Assembly: GCA_902783995.1 (NCBI GenBank) | Contig: CACZTG010000141.1 | Coordinates: forward strand, 1-5,795 | From: an uncultured Ruminococcus sp. | GTDB lineage: Bacteria; Bacillota_A; Clostridia; RUG12999 | Direction of reading: 5' to 3' | DNA: 5,795 bases | Shown here: positions 1 to 5,147 of the stretch, piece after piece | How the letters are laid out: each line of letters starts with the position of its first letter | How positions within the stretch are numbered: the first letter of the stretch is position 1 | The notes under the pieces: generated by a model | What the model was told of the DNA's origin: nothing | The model's input: the letters and a program-made list of their open reading frames with translations, nothing else | The model's database searches: none | Made by a program: the position numbers and the translations under genes

Positions 1-246
1 CGTAAAGAAACGGGGATTTTTAAATTGTTTGACGGACTTGTTTTTTCGGCTGTTTTAGGTATGGTAAAGCCGGACAAAAATATTTTTGAATATATTTTGA
101 ATAAATATTCACTTATTCCCGAAGAAACCGTGTTCATAGATGATAATACGGACAATATAAACGCGGCAAACCGGCTTAATATTAAAGCTTATTTGTTTGA
201 CGGTCACGCAGATAAAGCGGAGGCTTTTATTTACGGTTTGTTGTAG
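1..246 (+). CDS. HAD-superfamily hydrolase, C-terminal part (5' end outside window)
   Basis: This is the last 81 residues of a haloacid-dehalogenase-type hydrolase, most like HAD subfamily IA phosphatases of the YihX kind. The reading frame is open from the first base, so the gene begins upstream. Visible are the motif III region, VKPD with its Lys at residue 23 of the fragment, and motif IV, VFIDDNTDNI at 44-53, whose paired Asp (47, 48) help hold Mg2+ in this family. The nucleophile motif DxDxT and the cap domain would lie in the missing part. Family members are cytoplasmic and usually remove phosphate from small sugar or nucleotide phosphates; the substrate cannot be read here. The next gene starts 27 bases after the stop, which suggests co-transcription. 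The family is fairly certain, the exact function is not. Confidence 0.85.
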   Translation, partial: RKETGIFKLFDGLVFSAVLGMVKPDKNIFEYILNKYSLIPEETVFIDDNTDNINAANRLNIKAYLFDGHADKAEAFIYGLL

Positions 247-273
247 AAATTGTATTTCTTTGGAGTTGATGTT

Positions 274-1038
274 ATGAAACTTGTAACCTTTAATATAAGG
301 TGTTCATGGAACGGTGACGGTATAAATTCATTTTTGCATCGCGCGGGATTTATTTTAAAAAAAATAAATGATGAAAAGCCTGATATTATTGCTTTCCAGG
401 AGGTTACGGAGGATATTTTTAATTTTTTAAGAAATACACTGTGTTCTTACGAAATTGTGGGGCACGGCCGCGATAAAGATTATTTTGGAGAGGGAATATA
501 TTTTGCGTACCGCCGTGAAACAGTGAGACTTTTTGGGCTTGAATGTTATTGGCTTTCCGATACGCCGAATGTTTCGGCGTCACGATACAGCGGACAGAGC
601 AATTTTCCCAGAATTTGTCTTGACGGGCTTTTTTGTGGAGAAAAAACTATTTTCAGAGTTTGCAATGTACATCTTGACCATATGGCGGAAAATAAAAAAA
701 TCCGTGAAAAGGAAGCAGAGCAAATTATAAAAAACATAATGTCGAAAGACGGCGACCGTTTTCCGTGTTTTATACTTGGAGATTTTAACGCGGTTAAAAG
801 CGAAGAATGTATAAAAATATTTGAGAAAAACGGCTTTATTGATGCCGCAAACGATATCGGCGTGACATTTCATAATTTTGAAGGTAAAAAATACAAAAAT
901 GCAAGCAAAATTGACTATATTTTTGTTGATAAAAAAGCTCATTCAAAACTTAAAAAAGTAAAGAAATGGACTGACGAACGTGACGGAATATTTTTATCCG
1001 ACCATTATCCGGTAAGCGCTGAGTTTTTGCTTGGTTAA
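274..1038 (+). CDS. Endonuclease/exonuclease/phosphatase (EEP) family Mg-dependent hydrolase
   Basis: A complete 254-residue protein with the whole EEP (exonuclease III/DNase I-like) signature in order: TFNIR with Asn7, FQEV with the metal-binding Glu43, NVHLDH with His133 and Asp135, GDFNA with Asp170 and Asn172, KIDYIFV with Asp214, and SDHYPV with Asp243 and His244. The WLSDTP...FPR stretch at 93-113 recalls a bacterial subgroup of unassigned substrate rather than true exonuclease III. Enzymes of this fold cleave phosphodiester or phosphomonoester bonds in nucleic acids, lipids or sugar phosphates. No signal peptide or membrane segment is seen, so it is probably cytoplasmic. The ATG at 274 is chosen because GGAG at 262-265 sits 8 bases before it; an in-frame TTG at 250 has no such site. 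It follows the HAD hydrolase closely, so the pair may form a small hydrolase operon. Family is sure; substrate unknown. Confidence 0.9.
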   Translation: MKLVTFNIRCSWNGDGINSFLHRAGFILKKINDEKPDIIAFQEVTEDIFNFLRNTLCSYEIVGHGRDKDYFGEGIYFAYRRETVRLFGLECYWLSDTPNVSASRYSGQSNFPRICLDGLFCGEKTIFRVCNVHLDHMAENKKIREKEAEQIIKNIMSKDGDRFPCFILGDFNAVKSEECIKIFEKNGFIDAANDIGVTFHNFEGKKYKNASKIDYIFVDKKAHSKLKKVKKWTDERDGIFLSDHYPVSAEFLLG

Positions 1039-1039
1039 T

Positions 1040-1058
1040 AAATTTATATGATAAATTT
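1040..1058. repeat. A/T-only inverted repeat after the EEP gene
   Basis: AAATTTAT (1040-1047) and ATAAATTT (1051-1058) are perfect 8-base arms around the 3-base loop ATG, starting two bases after the EEP stop codon and followed by one more T, then G. It contains no G-C pair, so it is a poor intrinsic terminator. It could be a weak 3' hairpin or simply A/T-rich sequence upstream of the next promoter. Confidence 0.35.
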
Positions 1059-1069
1059 TGATTAATTTA

Positions 1070-1098
1070 TTGACAAAACAGTTATAATATTGTATAAT
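1070..1098 (+). promoter_or_regulatory. Strong sigma-A-type promoter for the CxxC protein gene
   Basis: TTGACA at 1070-1075 and TATAAT at 1093-1098 both match the vegetative consensus in all six positions and are 17 bases apart, the ideal spacing. Transcription should start near 1105, leaving a leader of only about 20 bases before the ATG at 1127. A second TATAAT at 1083-1088 is too close to this -35 box (7 bases) and has no -35 box of its own. The sequence upstream is very A/T-rich and could act as an UP element. Confidence 0.85.
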
Positions 1099-1126
1099 AT
1101 GTATTAAATATGAAAGGATGGTTTTT

Positions 1127-1330
1127 ATGCAGAAAGTTACAAAAGATACAACAATAATGGATGTATTAAAGCTTAACCCCGACGCGGCGCAGTTTTTTAT
1201 GGCAATAGGAATGCACTGCCTCGGCTGTCCGTCGGCAAGCGGTGAATCTATTGAAATGGCTTGTGCCGTTCACGGTGTTGACGCAGATGAGCTTGTTGAG
1301 AAGATCAACAAATTTATTGAAAACAACTGA
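1127..1330 (+). CDS. DUF1858-type redox-disulfide (CxxC) small protein
   Basis: A 67-residue protein matching the DUF1858 / hybrid-cluster-protein-associated redox disulfide family (TIGR03980 type). The hallmark is MHCLGCPSA, with Cys31 and Cys34 forming a CxxC pair; a third Cys (46) lies in the following helix. The N-terminal TTIMDVLKLNPDAAQFF is the usual start of the domain. Members of this family occur mainly in anaerobes and are thought to do thiol-disulfide or metal-linked redox chemistry; no precise reaction is established. No signal peptide is seen, so it is cytoplasmic. The start at 1127 is preferred because AAAGGATGG (1113-1121) is a well-placed ribosome site for it, while the in-frame ATG at 1118 lies inside that site. 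It has its own strong promoter and terminator, so it is a single-gene unit. No hybrid cluster protein gene is in the window. Confidence 0.88.
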   Translation: MQKVTKDTTIMDVLKLNPDAAQFFMAIGMHCLGCPSASGESIEMACAVHGVDADELVEKINKFIENN

Positions 1331-1340
1331 TTTGAAATTT

Positions 1341-1412
1341 AAAGCGGCTGTAAAAAATTGTCATTTCCGTTTCTTTTGTATTTCGGATAACGATTTTTTA
1401 CAGTCGTTTTTT
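1341..1412 (+). terminator. Long-stem intrinsic terminator after the CxxC gene
   Basis: CGGCTGTAAAAAATTG (1345-1360) pairs with CGATTTTTTACAGTCG (1391-1406) over 16 positions with two G-U wobbles. The pairing can extend outward through AAAG (1341-1344) and TTTT (1407-1410), and a run of six T covers 1407-1412. The 30-base loop can form a small inner stem, TCCG (1366-1369) with CGGA (1384-1387). It begins 10 bases after the stop codon of the CxxC gene and ends only 8 bases before the next gene's ribosome binding site. Confidence 0.8.
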
Positions 1413-1435
1413 CATTGTTTAAAGGAGGAACATTT

Positions 1436-2611
1436 ATGAACAGGCATAAAGGATTATTTAGCGTAATTGCGACATTTCTCGTGACATCTCTCATATGGGC
1501 AGGCGTTTTCAGCGTTATATATATGAATGACCCCGTAAGCAGAAAAGTCGGAAGAGCGTATAACCTTATCAATAAAAACTATATTTTTGATTTTGATGAA
1601 GAGTTTGTGAAGGATTACACGATTGCGTCAATGATATATGCACTCGGCGACCGATATTCGACTTTTTATCCAAAGGATTATTTTGAATCTCTTGAAAGCA
1701 GTATGAACGGGCATTATTACGGTATAGGTATAAAAGTTGTCGCAAATGAAAAAACAAATGAGCTTGTTGTTTATTCCGTTCAGGAGAACACTCCTGCCGA
1801 GCAAGCAGGTATAGCTGAAGGGGATATTCTTATTAAGGTGGAAGATAAAGCGGTTTCGGCAGAAAATTTTGGCGAAGCGATTGATATGATTAAGGTTGAT
1901 GAAAAAGGGCTGGGAACAACAATTAAGCTTACTCTTAAAAGAGGTGACACGGAATACGAAGCAGATGTCGCAAGAGAAAAGATTGTAACAATCACTGTTG
2001 AAAGTGAAATTCTTGAAGGCGATGTCGGGTATATAAAAATTGATTCGTTTGATAACGAAACAATTAGAGAATTTAAAGAAAATGCGGAAAAGATCAAGGG
2101 TACGAAATATCTTATACTTGATTTGAGAAATAACGGAGGCGGAACGCTTTATTCAATGAGGCAGATTGCCGATATGCTGCTTCCGAAATGTACACTTACA
2201 ACTTTTGAATATAAAAACGGTAAAAAAACGGAGCTTAATACAAGCGGCAAACAGATATTAAAAATGCCTATGTGCGTTCTTGTAAACGAAGGAAGCGCAA
2301 GCGCCTCAGAGCTTCTTACGGCAGCACTGCATGATAACGGCAGGGCAACCGTGGTGGGCGAAAAAACATTCGGAAAGGCAATCGCGCAGGAGGCTGTTCC
2401 GTTTGAATATGAAAAGGGTAAACCTGTAAGTGCGGTATATTTAACATATGCCAGATATCTTACTCCAAAGGGAGAATATATTCACGATAAAGGTATTTTA
2501 CCGGATGTGGTTGTTGAGCAGGACGATGATGTAAAGACAGGTTCCGAAAGCGATAAACAGCTTAACACGGCTTTAAAAGAAGTCAGAAAAAGTCAGAAAG
2601 GTGAAAAATAG
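1436..2611 (+). CDS. S41 family carboxyl-terminal processing protease with PDZ domain
   Basis: A 391-residue membrane-anchored serine protease of the CtpA/Prc type, which trims or degrades exported proteins from their C-terminus. Order of parts: short basic N-terminus, one hydrophobic anchor (about 7-29), a helical linker, a PDZ domain (about 92-180) with the ligand-binding loop YYGIGI at 94-99, then the S41 catalytic core. LRNNGGG at 230-236 is the usual turn before the active site. By alignment with Prc and plant D1 protease, Ser289 in GSASASE is the nucleophile, Lys314 in TFGKA the general base 25 residues later, and Gln318 the third residue. The catalytic domain should face outside the cytoplasm. 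No C-terminal peptidoglycan-binding domain is present. The ATG at 1436 follows AAAGGAGG (1421-1428) by 7 bases, the best ribosome site in the window. dtd follows after 3 bases. No convincing own promoter is visible: a terminator ends just upstream. Confidence 0.93.
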   Translation: MNRHKGLFSVIATFLVTSLIWAGVFSVIYMNDPVSRKVGRAYNLINKNYIFDFDEEFVKDYTIASMIYALGDRYSTFYPKDYFESLESSMNGHYYGIGIKVVANEKTNELVVYSVQENTPAEQAGIAEGDILIKVEDKAVSAENFGEAIDMIKVDEKGLGTTIKLTLKRGDTEYEADVAREKIVTITVESEILEGDVGYIKIDSFDNETIREFKENAEKIKGTKYLILDLRNNGGGTLYSMRQIADMLLPKCTLTTFEYKNGKKTELNTSGKQILKMPMCVLVNEGSASASELLTAALHDNGRATVVGEKTFGKAIAQEAVPFEYEKGKPVSAVYLTYARYLTPKGEYIHDKGILPDVVVEQDDDVKTGSESDKQLNTALKEVRKSQKGEK

Positions 2612-2614
2612 CAT

Positions 2615-3079
2615 ATGAAGGTGGTTTTACAAAGAGTAAAAAGAGCGTCTGTAACGGCTAACGGTAAAGTTACGGGGCAAATTGAAAAAGGTATAGTTGC
2701 GCTTATAGGCGTAGCGCCGGACGATGATGAAACGGTACTTCGTGCCGTTGCGGAAAAAATGATAGGTCTTAGAATATTTGAAGATGATGAGGGCAAAATG
2801 AATCTGTCGCTTGACAGCGTGAACGGAAAAATTCTTGCCATATCACAGTTTACCCTTTTTGCCGATTGCAGAAAGGGAAAAAGGCCAAGCTTTTCGGGAG
2901 CCGCCGGCGGACAAATTGCTAAATCAATGTATGAAAAGTTTGTGTCGATATGTGATGAGCTTTTAGGGGAAAAGACCGAAACGGGAGTTTTCGGAGCAGA
3001 TATGATAATTGATTTAGTGGCTGACGGTCCTGTTACGATAATACTTAATTCGGATGAACTGAATATTTCCGGAAGATAA
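2615..3079 (+). CDS. dtd: D-aminoacyl-tRNA deacylase
   Basis: A 154-residue homologue of Dtd, which hydrolyses D-amino acids (and glycine mischarged on tRNA-Ala) off tRNA in the cytoplasm. The N-terminus MKVVLQRVKRASV and the first active-site motif SQFTLFA (77-83), followed by KGKRPSF, are typical, as is the MYEKF segment and FGADM before the second motif. The second motif is normally NxGPxT; here it reads ADGPVT (136-141), keeping the Gly-Pro pair that enforces D-specificity but with Ala in place of the Asn. Length fits the family (about 145-155). Its ATG comes 3 bases after the S41 protease stop, and its ribosome site AAAGGTG (2597-2603) lies inside the end of that gene, so translation is probably coupled. 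There is no clear terminator after it. Identification is firm; full activity is likely but the Asn change is noted. Confidence 0.95.
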   Translation: MKVVLQRVKRASVTANGKVTGQIEKGIVALIGVAPDDDETVLRAVAEKMIGLRIFEDDEGKMNLSLDSVNGKILAISQFTLFADCRKGKRPSFSGAAGGQIAKSMYEKFVSICDELLGEKTETGVFGADMIIDLVADGPVTIILNSDELNISGR

Positions 3080-3109
3080 TAAAAAATTTCAAAATCTGAC
3101 AAAATGCTA

Positions 3110-3138
3110 TTGATTTTAATTTAATAATGTGCTATATA
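3110..3138 (+). promoter_or_regulatory. Predicted sigma-A-type promoter of pgi
   Basis: TTGATT at 3110-3115 (four of six consensus bases) and TATATA at 3133-3138 (five of six) are separated by exactly 17 bases. A start near 3145 would give a leader of about 50 bases. This is the only convincing promoter arrangement in the 3080-3188 gap. Confidence 0.6.
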
Positions 3139-3160
3139 TTAACATAGAATTTACGTTAAT
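3138..3160. promoter_or_regulatory. Inverted repeat over the predicted pgi transcription start
   Basis: ATTAAC (3138-3143) and GTTAAT (3155-3160) are perfect 6-base inverted arms with an 11-base spacer. The left arm begins on the last base of the -10 box and the repeat spans the expected start of transcription, a classic place for a repressor operator. The arms are short and A/T-rich, so chance is a real alternative. No known regulator is recognised from it. Confidence 0.3.
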
Positions 3161-3174
3161 TGCGGCAGTGCTGT

Positions 3175-3191
3175 AAGGACAGGGAAGGATG
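3175..3191 (+). promoter_or_regulatory. Tandem ribosome binding sites giving two possible pgi starts
   Basis: AAGGA at 3175-3179 serves an ATG at 3189 (9-base gap), while GGAAGGATG at 3183-3191 serves an ATG at 3198 (8-base gap from AAGGA). The second is a slightly better anti-Shine-Dalgarno match and contains the first ATG. The first AAGG also sits in the loop of a 4-base-pair hairpin, CTGT (3171-3174) with ACAG (3179-3182). Confidence 0.5.
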
Positions 3192-3197
3192 AAAGCA

Positions 3198-4532
3198 ATG
3201 ATTAAAATCAATTATGAAAGAGCAATAAAAGAATCAGAAATTGACGCGGTGTGGAATGAGGTTGAGGCTGCGCATAAAACCTTGCACGAAAAGACCGGTG
3301 CGGGAAGCGATTTTCTCGGCTGGGTAAATCTGCCCGTTGATTATGACAAAGAGGAATATGCAAGAATAAAAAAAGCGGCGAAGAAAATACAGTCCGATTC
3401 GGATGTTCTGGTGGTTGTAGGTATAGGAGGTTCGTATTTGGGTGCGAGAGCCGCGATTGAAGCCATGAACAACGAATTTTGCGGAATGATGACAAAAGAA
3501 GAAAGAAAATTTCCGCAGATTGTTTATGCGGGCAATTCAATAAGCGGAGCTTATCTTAACCACTTAACCCGCTTTCTTTCTGAACGCGATTTTTCTGTCA
3601 ATGTAATTTCAAAATCAGGCACAACAACAGAGCCTGCCATAGCTTTCAGAGTGCTTAAAAATCTGCTTGAAAAAAAATATGGCAAAGCTGGAGCAAGATG
3701 CAGAATTTACGCAACCACCGACGCTGAAAAGGGCGCGCTTAAAACCGTGGCGGATACCGAAGGCTACGAAACATTTGTGGTTCCCGATGACGTTGGAGGA
3801 CGTTTCAGCATATATACAGCCGTAGGACTTCTTCCGATTGCCGCGGCAGGTATTGATACAGAAGCTATGATTAAAGGTACGCTTGACGCGTATAATGATT
3901 TTAAAAATCCTGATAAAAGCAACGCGTGCTATACTTATGCCGCTATAAGAAACTGTCTTTACAGAAAAGGCAAAACAATAGAAATGATGATAGATTATGA
4001 GCCGAAAATGCATTATTTCGCAGAATGGTTTAAACAGCTTTTCGGCGAGAGCGAAGGCAAGGACAATAAAGGTATTTTCCCTGCGGCAGCAGGCTTTTCA
4101 ACTGATTTACATTCCATGGGACAGTATATTCAGGACGGACTCAGAAATCTTTTTGAAACGGTTATACATTTTGAAAATACCGATGATGATGTTATAATTC
4201 CGTCTGCCGAAAACGACCTTGACGGACTGAATTTTCTTGCCGGCAAAAAGATGAGCTATGTAAACAACAAAGCTTTTGAAGGCACACTTCTTGCGCATAC
4301 GGACGGCGGCGTTCCCAATATTGTTTTAAATATTCCTAAGCTTGACGCATATAATTTCGGATATATGATTTATTTCTTTGAAAAGGCGTGCGGCATAAGC
4401 GGATATATGCTTGGCGTAAACCCGTTCAATCAGCCCGGCGTTGAGGCGTATAAGAAAAATATGTTCGGGCTTCTCGGAAAACCGGGATATGAAAATCTTA
4501 AAAATGAGCTTGAAAAACGTCTTTCAAAATAA
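3198..4532 (+). CDS. pgi: Glucose-6-phosphate isomerase
   Basis: A 444-residue cytoplasmic enzyme interconverting glucose 6-phosphate and fructose 6-phosphate, the second step of glycolysis; the length fits the short bacterial form (about 450). Two sugar-isomerase (SIS) folds are visible: GIGGSYLG (75-82) and the phosphate-binding SKSGTTTEP (138-146) in the first, then the signature [11 protein letters not shown] (200-210). The catalytic Glu is Glu284 in FGESEGK, the ring-opening His is His305 in DLHSMGQ, and the C-terminal signature [14 protein letters not shown] (407-420) supplies Lys419. The ATG at 3198 is chosen for its better ribosome site; an ATG at 3189 would add three residues (MKA) and is also plausible. 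It has its own promoter. No strong terminator follows; a weak A/T hairpin overlaps its end, so some transcripts may run into the next gene. Identification is secure. Confidence 0.97.
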   Translation: MIKINYERAIKESEIDAVWNEVEAAHKTLHEKTGAGSDFLGWVNLPVDYDKEEYARIKKAAKKIQSDSDVLVVVGIGGSYLGARAAIEAMNNEFCGMMTKEERKFPQIVYAGNSISGAYLNHLTRFLSERDFSVNVISKSGTTTEPAIAFRVLKNLLEKKYGKAGARCRIYATTDAEKGALKTVADTEGYETFVVPDDVGGRFSIYTAVGLLPIAAAGIDTEAMIKGTLDAYNDFKNPDKSNACYTYAAIRNCLYRKGKTIEMMIDYEPKMHYFAEWFKQLFGESEGKDNKGIFPAAAGFSTDLHSMGQYIQDGLRNLFETVIHFENTDDDVIIPSAENDLDGLNFLAGKKMSYVNNKAFEGTLLAHTDGGVPNIVLNIPKLDAYNFGYMIYFFEKACGISGYMLGVNPFNQPGVEAYKKNMFGLLGKPGYENLKNELEKRLSK

Positions 4533-4548
4533 ATTAAAATATTTTGAA
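4523..4548 (+). repeat. A/T-rich hairpin spanning the pgi stop codon
   Basis: TTCAAAATA (4523-4531) and TATTTTGAA (4540-4548) form a perfect 9-base-pair stem around an 8-base loop that includes the last base of the stop codon. What follows is A-rich, not T-rich, so it is not a standard intrinsic terminator. It might protect the pgi message end or be chance A/T pairing. Confidence 0.3.
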
Positions 4549-4567
4549 GAAAAAGCCGTAAAAAGAC

Positions 4568-4596
4568 TTGATATTTGATTAAAAGTATGTTATACT
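4568..4596 (+). promoter_or_regulatory. Sigma-A-type promoter with extended -10 for the P-loop gene
   Basis: TTGATA at 4568-4573 and TATACT at 4591-4596 each match five of six consensus bases and are 17 bases apart. TGT at 4588-4590 supplies the extended -10 TGn element. Transcription should start around 4603, giving a leader of about 65 bases before the ATG at 4668. Confidence 0.78.
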
Positions 4597-4600
4597 ATTA

Positions 4601-4660
4601 TTGAAAACAGATTTTTCCTGTTTTTAATACAGTCATGGCGGATTTGCCGTGGGAATGGAG
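4601..4660 (+). promoter_or_regulatory. Structured leader: two consecutive hairpins before the P-loop gene
   Basis: First hairpin: TTGAAAACAG (4601-4610) pairs with CTGTTTTTAA (4618-4627), ten pairs including one G-U, with a 7-base loop. Second hairpin: CATGGC (4634-4639) pairs with GCCGTG (4646-4651), six pairs with one U-G, around the loop GGATTT. The ribosome site TGGAG (4656-4660) follows the second stem by four bases. The CTGT of the first stem (4618-4621) can alternatively pair with ACAG at 4629-4632, so two foldings compete. It resembles no riboswitch class I know. It may stabilise the 5' end or tune translation; regulation is inference. Confidence 0.4.
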
Positions 4661-4667
4661 TGTTTTT

Positions 4668-5078
4668 ATGTTAAAACTTATTATAGGTAAAAAAGGTACC
4701 GGTAAAACAAAACAGCTTATTGACGGCATAAACGAGGCGGTCGGTACAGAAAAGGGACATATCGTTTTTATAAACAACGGTACAAGGCACGTTTTCGATT
4801 TAAGCTCTAAGGTAAGGCTTATAGATACATCTGAATACTCAATCAGAAAGTATAATACTTTTTACGGTTTTTTGTGCGGTGTAATGGCACAGGATTATGA
4901 TATTTCAAACATATTTGTTGACGGACTGAACAAAATAATAACGGAAGATGATATTCTTAAAAATGAAGAGCTTTTCAAAAATCTTGAGGATATTTCCGAA
5001 AAGCATGGCGTAAACATAATTATAACCGTAAGCATTGACGTATCCGAAGCACCGGAATACATGAAAAAATACCTGTAA
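4668..5078 (+). CDS. Small P-loop (Walker A) ATP/GTP-binding protein of unknown function
   Basis: A 136-residue protein with an N-terminal Walker A motif, GKKGTGKT (7-14, Lys13 and Thr14), immediately after a short hydrophobic strand (LKLII). A Walker B-like strand NIFVDGL at 81-87 has Asp85, and VNIIITVSID (115-124) looks like a third core strand with possible sensor residues Thr120 and Ser122. The core resembles a minimal P-loop NTPase. No signal peptide, membrane segment or extra domain is seen, so it is cytoplasmic and may act with a partner. Similar short proteins in Clostridia are, to my memory, annotated only as hypothetical or ATP-binding. The ATG at 4668 is chosen because TGGAG lies 7 bases upstream and the P-loop then falls at the usual position near the N-terminus; an in-frame ATG at 4635 sits inside a leader hairpin. 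It has its own promoter and terminator. No function can be assigned. Confidence 0.82.
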   Translation: MLKLIIGKKGTGKTKQLIDGINEAVGTEKGHIVFINNGTRHVFDLSSKVRLIDTSEYSIRKYNTFYGFLCGVMAQDYDISNIFVDGLNKIITEDDILKNEELFKNLEDISEKHGVNIIITVSIDVSEAPEYMKKYL

Positions 5079-5130
5079 AGGGTTATTTTATGAAAACGCA
5101 CGATAATGTCGTGCGTTTTTGACTTTACAG
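5073..5130. repeat. Outer inverted repeat enclosing the terminator
   Basis: CTGTAAAG (5073-5080) and CTTTACAG (5123-5130) are perfect 8-base inverted arms. The left arm contains the stop codon of the P-loop gene (5076-5078); the right arm ends immediately before the thrC ribosome site AAAGGA (5131-5136). The intrinsic terminator hairpin lies wholly between them, so read-through RNA could fold as one long stem with an uneven internal loop. CTTT of the right arm could alternatively pair with AAAG of the ribosome site. Confidence 0.55.
5093..5120 (+). terminator. Strong intrinsic terminator between the P-loop gene and thrC
   Basis: AAAACGCACGA (5093-5103) and TCGTGCGTTTT (5109-5119) form a perfect 11-base-pair stem with the 5-base loop TAATG, followed by a T run ending at 5120. 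The G-C-rich core CGCACG / CGTGCG stands out in this A/T-rich region. The A-tract on the left arm also gives it terminator form on the - strand, but no - strand gene needs it. Confidence 0.9.
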
Positions 5131-5147
5131 AAAGGAAAAAATATAAT
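5119..5147 (+). promoter_or_regulatory. Promoter-like boxes overlapping the thrC start codon
   Basis: TTGACT (5119-5124, five of six) and TATAAT (5142-5147, six of six) are exactly 17 bases apart. However, the -10 box includes the first two bases of the thrC ATG (5146-5148), so a transcript from it would start near 5154, inside thrC and without its ribosome site. It is either a coincidence of terminator tail plus A/T-rich leader, or a real promoter making an RNA that lacks the annotated start. Confidence 0.35.

Noticed and set aside
546..942. Overlapping open frames on the - strand inside the EEP gene
   Set aside because: They lie antisense to a gene with a complete catalytic motif set, have no ribosome site, and their translations look like low-complexity shadows.
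1376..1404. Weak promoter inside the hairpin upstream of the S41 protease (TTGTAT, 17 bases, TACAGT)
   Set aside because: Only four of six matches in each box and located within a stem-loop; mentioned as a possibility but not annotated.
2593..3102. 169-residue open frame on the - strand covering dtd
   Set aside because: Ser/Ile/Phe-rich shadow of the firmly identified dtd gene, with no family features of its own.
3091..3117. AAAATC / GATTTT pairing as a terminator for dtd
   Set aside because: Only six mostly A-T pairs with a 15-base loop and no proper T run; too weak to call.
3208..4298. Several open frames antisense to, or in another frame of, pgi
   Set aside because: pgi is unmistakable over this span; the alternatives show no motif and no ribosome site.
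5073..5145. T-box or amino-acid riboswitch controlling thrC
   Set aside because: The spacer is under 70 bases, with no T-box sequence and no room for a specifier stem; only the terminator and outer repeat are present.
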